Shown piece after piece: positions 6,949 through 11,207 of a DNA stretch of 11,207 nucleotides. This DNA comes from Polyrhizophydium stewartii (taxonomy: Eukaryota; Chytridiomycota; Chytridiomycetes; Rhizophydiales). The DNA lies in the NCBI GenBank assembly GCA_027604665.1, contig JADGIZ010000607.1, positions 1-11,207 on the forward strand. Direction: 5' to 3'. Within the stretch, counting starts at the first letter, position 1. Every line of letters starts with the position of its first letter. The notes below the pieces were generated by a model. That model was not told the DNA's origin. It ran no database searches and saw nothing but the letters and a program-made list of their open reading frames with translations. Position numbers and translations under genes: made by a program.

Positions 6949-9900
6949 ATGTCCGCCGCCCAGCAGCCGCCTACACCAGGAGCATCGCTCCGCAGGCGGT
7001 CGGCCGGGCTCGCTTCCCGCTGCAGACCCGCAGGCCGGCGTGTTCTCAGCACGCCCATCCCGTGCGTGCATGCCCGGCCGGCCCTGGCTCCAGTCCTGGG
7101 TCGCAGCTGGTGCCGGAGGACCCTGGCGCGGCGACAGCACGCCGCCCGCATGCCGCTCGATCACCGCCTGCTGACACCTTGCCCCCGCGGACCCACCGCC
7201 CGCCCGGATACGCCTGCCTGCGGACGCACGAATGCGGCTGACTGCCGCTCGGCGACCGCGGCTGGCTCTCGGACAGCCCCCCGTCGACGCTCGCAACGAT
7301 AACAGGCTATCTCGCGGGGTTCTCGTCGTTTGTGGCCCACAACGTCGCCTCGTCGCTCGCCCGAGCGCAGGGCCAGTCGCCCGACACGCAGTCCTCTGGC
7401 CAGCACGCAGGCGCAGCAGCAGTAGGCGCAGGTCTCGCTGAGACGGCCAGCTCCTCGGACTCGGCGACGGCGCAGCAGGTGCCACCACCAGGCGGCGAGG
7501 AGGTGCTGTTCTCGCGGTTGCGCTGGGCAGACTGGGCGGGCTCGACGGCCGAACCCAGGTGCGTTGCCGGAGCAAGGCGGGTGGGCATGAAGCGCTTGTC
7601 TCTGAGCGTGCGGCTGACGGAGAGCTGGCCCGCGCTGGGCGGTTGCCTCAGGCTGCTGCTGCTGCTCGGTTACGCACGGGGCCTTCAGATTTGGGATGTG
7701 ACCGATGCCGATACGGCATCCGAGCTCGTGTCGCTGCGATCGGGGCTCGCAGCCGTCACGAGCATGGATGTTGTTCCAACCCCTATGGCGGCCGCAGCTC
7801 GGCCGCCCCCGGATACGGATACCCCGGCGGCCGATCCGCTCGACGGCGCGTGGCCCCTGGTCGTGCTTGTGTGAGTGTGTCCTGCTGGCACCCGCTTCCG
7901 AGACAAGAGTGCTCGACTGACTTTCTGCGGCGTGCGTGTGGGAACCGGTGCACGGGCCGTTGGCGGGAACAACTCGACAGCGAGCGGTCGCCGCCAAGCA
8001 TGGCGCCGAAAGCGGCTGGCCAGGAGGCCATGGTTACAAGGGTGCATGTGCTGTCGCTTGCAAGCAAAAGCATTGTTTACTCCATCGAACTGGGGAGCTC
8101 AAGCGTCTGCGACCTTCGGATCGATGTTAATGGGCGGTATCTTGCACTGGTGAGCATCGCATTCATTCAACGACCGAGTGCATGCCTTATGCAGAGGCTG
8201 ACGGCACCTTGCAGAGCCTCCGGCATCCCAGCAGCATCCGCGTCTACGCCATCTCGCAGGGCTTCCCGCTTCTTGCGACATACACGGATGTTCACGACTC
8301 ACCGGTATGCGAAGGCCCGATCATGGAGATTGGGCCGCGCTTTATCGCCTACACGACCTCGATGCCATACCAAAAGTCAAACAGCAAGCAGCTCGGCGTC
8401 GCGAGCAACGGCGCTGGGGCAAGCTCGGTTGGAGTCGACGGCCTCGAGCTACCCGAGGACGATGGGAGCGGCGCCCACGGGAGGACGAGCGTCTTTGCGA
8501 ACGGCGTCATCTCCAACGCCGGCCAAGTCGCGACAAAGGTGGCTAAGGAGATTGCCAGCGGCGTCAAGGTCATTGGCGAGTTTGGATATCATACGATCAG
8601 CAACTACTTTGCTGGCCCGCCGGCAGCACCTCCTGGTGCAGAAGCTGCCGGCAGCAGCCAGACGTCGCCGCGCTTTCTCGCATCGGCTGGCCGAGCAGAC
8701 CCACATCAGGGACGAGCAGGGCACACTAGCGACCATCCAGCGCGCAGGGAACGCAGGCGAGACCCACGGGACGGCGTCGTGCTCATCCGCCTCCTGCCAG
8801 CGGTGCCACCTGTTGCGAGTCAAGACGAGGTATCGGATGGCCGGCATCCATTGCCAGACCCGTCCGAGCCGGCGACGATTATCAGCCACTTCAAGCCGCA
8901 CTCGAACCCGGTGGGCATCATGCAACTCGATCCGTCGCAAACGTGGCTCATGACAGCATCTGTCGAGGGCACGAGCATCTACGTATGGGACCTCTCGGGC
9001 TTGTTTTCTCGCAGCCTGTACAGCAACTCGGGTGCTTCGTACAGCCTTGCCACAGGCCATGCCTCGGGCAGCAATGGGCATGCATCAGACCACGCGCTAG
9101 CTTCGACGCGAGCAAGTGCGCTTGGTGCCTGGACGTCTCACCGCCGCCGTATCCAGCCCGGCCAGCCCGAGTGCATCTATCGCTGCGACCGCGGATACAC
9201 AAGCGCCACGATCGAGCATATCTCGGTCAGCTTTGACGGCAAGTGGATCGCTGCCTCGACGGCACGCGGCACAACCCATGTCTTCAACACCGACTTTCCA
9301 GCGGACGCGCAATCGGCTTCGAGTACCTCTGGTAGTGGCTCTTCTATCGCGGCGCCAGGCTCTACCGCTGTCGGTGGCATCGCTGGAATGCCGTCTCTCG
9401 TTGTTCAAAACGGGCAAGCCCTCGCGACCAACGGATCTGCGGCCTTTACGGGTTCGGCGGGCTTGATGAGTGGGATGAACATGGCCGGTGGCGGCGGAGG
9501 CATTGGTGGTCCGGGTGCTGCCTTGATTTCTTCATCACCCACGCGCCGTAGTCGCTCCAGCTCCAGCTCGGGTAAGCCCAGAGCCGCGGTCACCCAGAAG
9601 CTCGGCGTCCTCGTTCGTCTGAGCCCGCGCAGCTCGTTTGGCATTGTCAAGGATCTGTTTGTCGCCAACGATTCAGGACAGCCGGCGTTTGCGACGGCGT
9701 CTGCCGCGGGGACCTTTGCCGGCGCAGAGGCCGAGGGAGCTCGTGCAAGCGTCGGTGGCGCTGGTGGCTCGAAGAGCTCATCTGCGCATTCCAGCGCTCC
9801 AGCGGTCACTGGCGCGTACAACTCTCCAAGCGGCGCATCGGGAAACATCCACATGTCGGTTTTTATGCCTTCGCCTTCCAACGAGGGCAAGGACGACGAG

Positions 9901-11157
9901 AACGGCGCTGGCAACGGCATAGCACGAGCTGGCGGCAGCCTTGGCGGCAAGCAGTGCCAGCCGGCGCGGCAACGCGTTCTTGTCTGGGATCCGTCGCTGT
10001 GCAAGCTGTCTCTATTTTGGATCGACACAGTACCCGTTGACGACTTTGGAAAGCGCGCGTCGACACTGCCGCCCGCGGTCGCACAGATCCTCGCGAGTCT
10101 GCCACGCGCGACTGTTGTACGCTCGATGCCTGTGGATGGCGCCAGCGAATTCAAGATCCTCGTCCTTCCCGTGCTCAAGTGGACACTGCTGCGCGAGCCG
10201 GCGTGGGACGAGGCGTTTGCCGATGACCAAGTACGTGGGCTGCAGTGCGGGTTGGAGACGACCAAAGCTGACGCTGAGGCGGCGCCAGATTGCCGCGACG
10301 CGGTTGGCTCGGCGAGCAGCAGCGGCTAGCGGCCAGCAGGCAGACGCTGCAGGACAAATTGGGCTGTGGCCTTCGCGCATTGAGCTCGCGACCTGCTCCA
10401 ACATGCGCGTGCCGCTCTGGATGGATTTGCAGTGCGCAATGCAGGTCTATCTGGCGCAGGAGCCCAGACAGCCACGCAAGAAGAGCGGCGACAACGGCAA
10501 GAAGACGAGCCCGTTGATCTCGTTGCTCGAGGCGGCCGGGCCACCGAGCGACCTGAGCGTTGTCGGGCCGACGCTTTGTGACGTGCCGCCAGTGTCCAAC
10601 ATCACGATTGTGCCATACACACCCGTTCCGTACGGCGAGCGGAAGGGGTTCCCGCGACTCGAGGGCCACGGCGAGCTGGAGCAGGGCCTGATGACTGCGA
10701 TGGGCACTGGGCTAGAGATGCCCGTTGGGCAGCAGTCGTTGCTCGGTAGGTCCCGCGTGATGCAGGTTTGCTTGTGGCAGAGTGGCGGCTGATGCATCGG
10801 TGTGCAGACGCCTTTTTTGTGGACGAGGAGGGGTATCATGTCGTCACAAACGCCCAGGCGATCCCGGTCTCTGTCAGAGACAGCGGCAGCGGCGGTGCAG
10901 CAAGCAGTCTGGGAAGCAGCGACGGCGGAAGCGCATCGCTGCTCAACTCTGCGTGGCGCAGTGCCCGCCGCGCGCTTGGCCGCGCACCGGGCGCGACGCA
11001 GCCCTTCGAGGGAGGCGCAAGCCCGCCCACGCGCTCGCCGGGTGGCAGGCTCGAGTCGCAAAACGGCCACGGCCACGAACCTGGATGGGACGATACGATG
11101 GAGGACGTTGCGGGTCTCGACATGGAAGACGTTGGGGTGGCAAGCTGCGTTCATTGA
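6949..11157 (+). CDS. BCAS3-family beta-propeller protein (7 exons, 5' end provisional)
   Basis: Model exons are 6949-7061, 7277-7558, 7652-7870, 7981-8149, 8215-10230, 10289-10745 and 10808-11157, in phase and giving about 1,201 aa. BCAS3 proteins form a WD40-like propeller; animal BCAS3 joins PHAF1 at phagophores and is also linked to the cytoskeleton. Matches to the family in order: LLLLLGYARGLQIWDV (133-148), GPRFIAY (301-307), HSNPVGIMQLDPSQTWLM (about 490-507), RGYTSATIEHISVSFDGKW (about 587-605) with RGTTHVF (612-618), the BCAS3-domain area around 725-755, LKWTLLREPAWDEAF (about 915-929) and LWPSRIEL (959-966). Ser/Gly-rich insertions lie at about 624-724 and 757-843. The tail is acidic (WDDTMEDV...). 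The first exon and the 215-nt intron 1 are weakest; in-frame ATGs also occur at 6877 and 6901. Frame use between 8608 and 8770 is doubtful. Confidence 0.82.
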
Positions 11158-11207
11158 AGAGCAAGAAACAAACGCGGCGCCGAGTGCCTATGTGGACTGG
11201 CTACGCC
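11158..11207 (+). other. Downstream flank of the BCAS3-like gene
   Basis: Fifty nt follow the TGA, starting with an A-rich stretch (AGAGCAAGAAACAAACG) typical of a 3' UTR start. No further gene or signal is visible before the window ends. Confidence 0.4.

Noticed and set aside
5789..7575. Long minus-strand open frames (366 and 343 codons) across EHD and the BCAS3-like 5' end
   Set aside because: They lie opposite well-supported EHD exons and have Arg/Ser-rich shadow composition with no recognisable motif.
9405..10265. Minus-strand open frame of 286 codons opposite the BCAS3-like gene
   Set aside because: Antisense shadow of a GC3-biased exon; the plus strand matches the BCAS3 family and splices in phase.

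Overview
The window looks like nuclear DNA of a compact, GC-rich eukaryote. Coding frames have strongly GC-biased third positions, and genes are broken by short GT-AG introns. I model 15 introns of 53-215 nt, mostly with GTGNGN or GTRNGT donors and CTRAY branch-like motifs often 14-20 nt before the acceptor. A fungus, possibly an early-diverging lineage, or a fungus-like protist fits best. The EHD and BCAS3 genes argue against budding or fission yeast. I cannot name the species. Nothing prokaryotic, viral or transposon-like was recognised, and no RNA gene or CRISPR was found.

Left part (1-2000) is the least clear. A minus-strand coding stretch runs off the left edge (about 1-336). A plus-strand coding stretch (about 961-1612) has strong codon periodicity but changes frame near 1300 and carries an in-frame TAG at 1508. 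Neither was identified. The ground between (337-960) holds only fragmentary plus-strand coding signal. An AATAAA (1832) and a small hairpin (1926-1948) lie between convergent gene ends.

Middle part: a three-exon secreted GH18 chitinase-like gene with duplicated ricin-B-type lectin halves is on the minus strand (3949 to 2007). A 671-nt shared upstream region (3950-4620) separates it from a divergent eight-exon EHD-family (RME-1-like) membrane-remodelling ATPase on the plus strand (4621-6832).

Right part: only about 116 nt after the EHD stop a multi-exon BCAS3-family beta-propeller gene begins. It fills the rest of the window (provisional start 6949, stop 11157).

EHD acts in endocytic recycling and BCAS3 is linked to autophagy and the cytoskeleton, so the tandem pair is topically related (membrane traffic). 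The sequence shows proximity only, not a shared pathway. I see no convincing previously undescribed system. The best leads are the duplicated lectin halves on a bacterial-type GH18 domain, the NPF motif in the EHD linker, and recurrent local frame conflicts that could be assembly indels or real decay.
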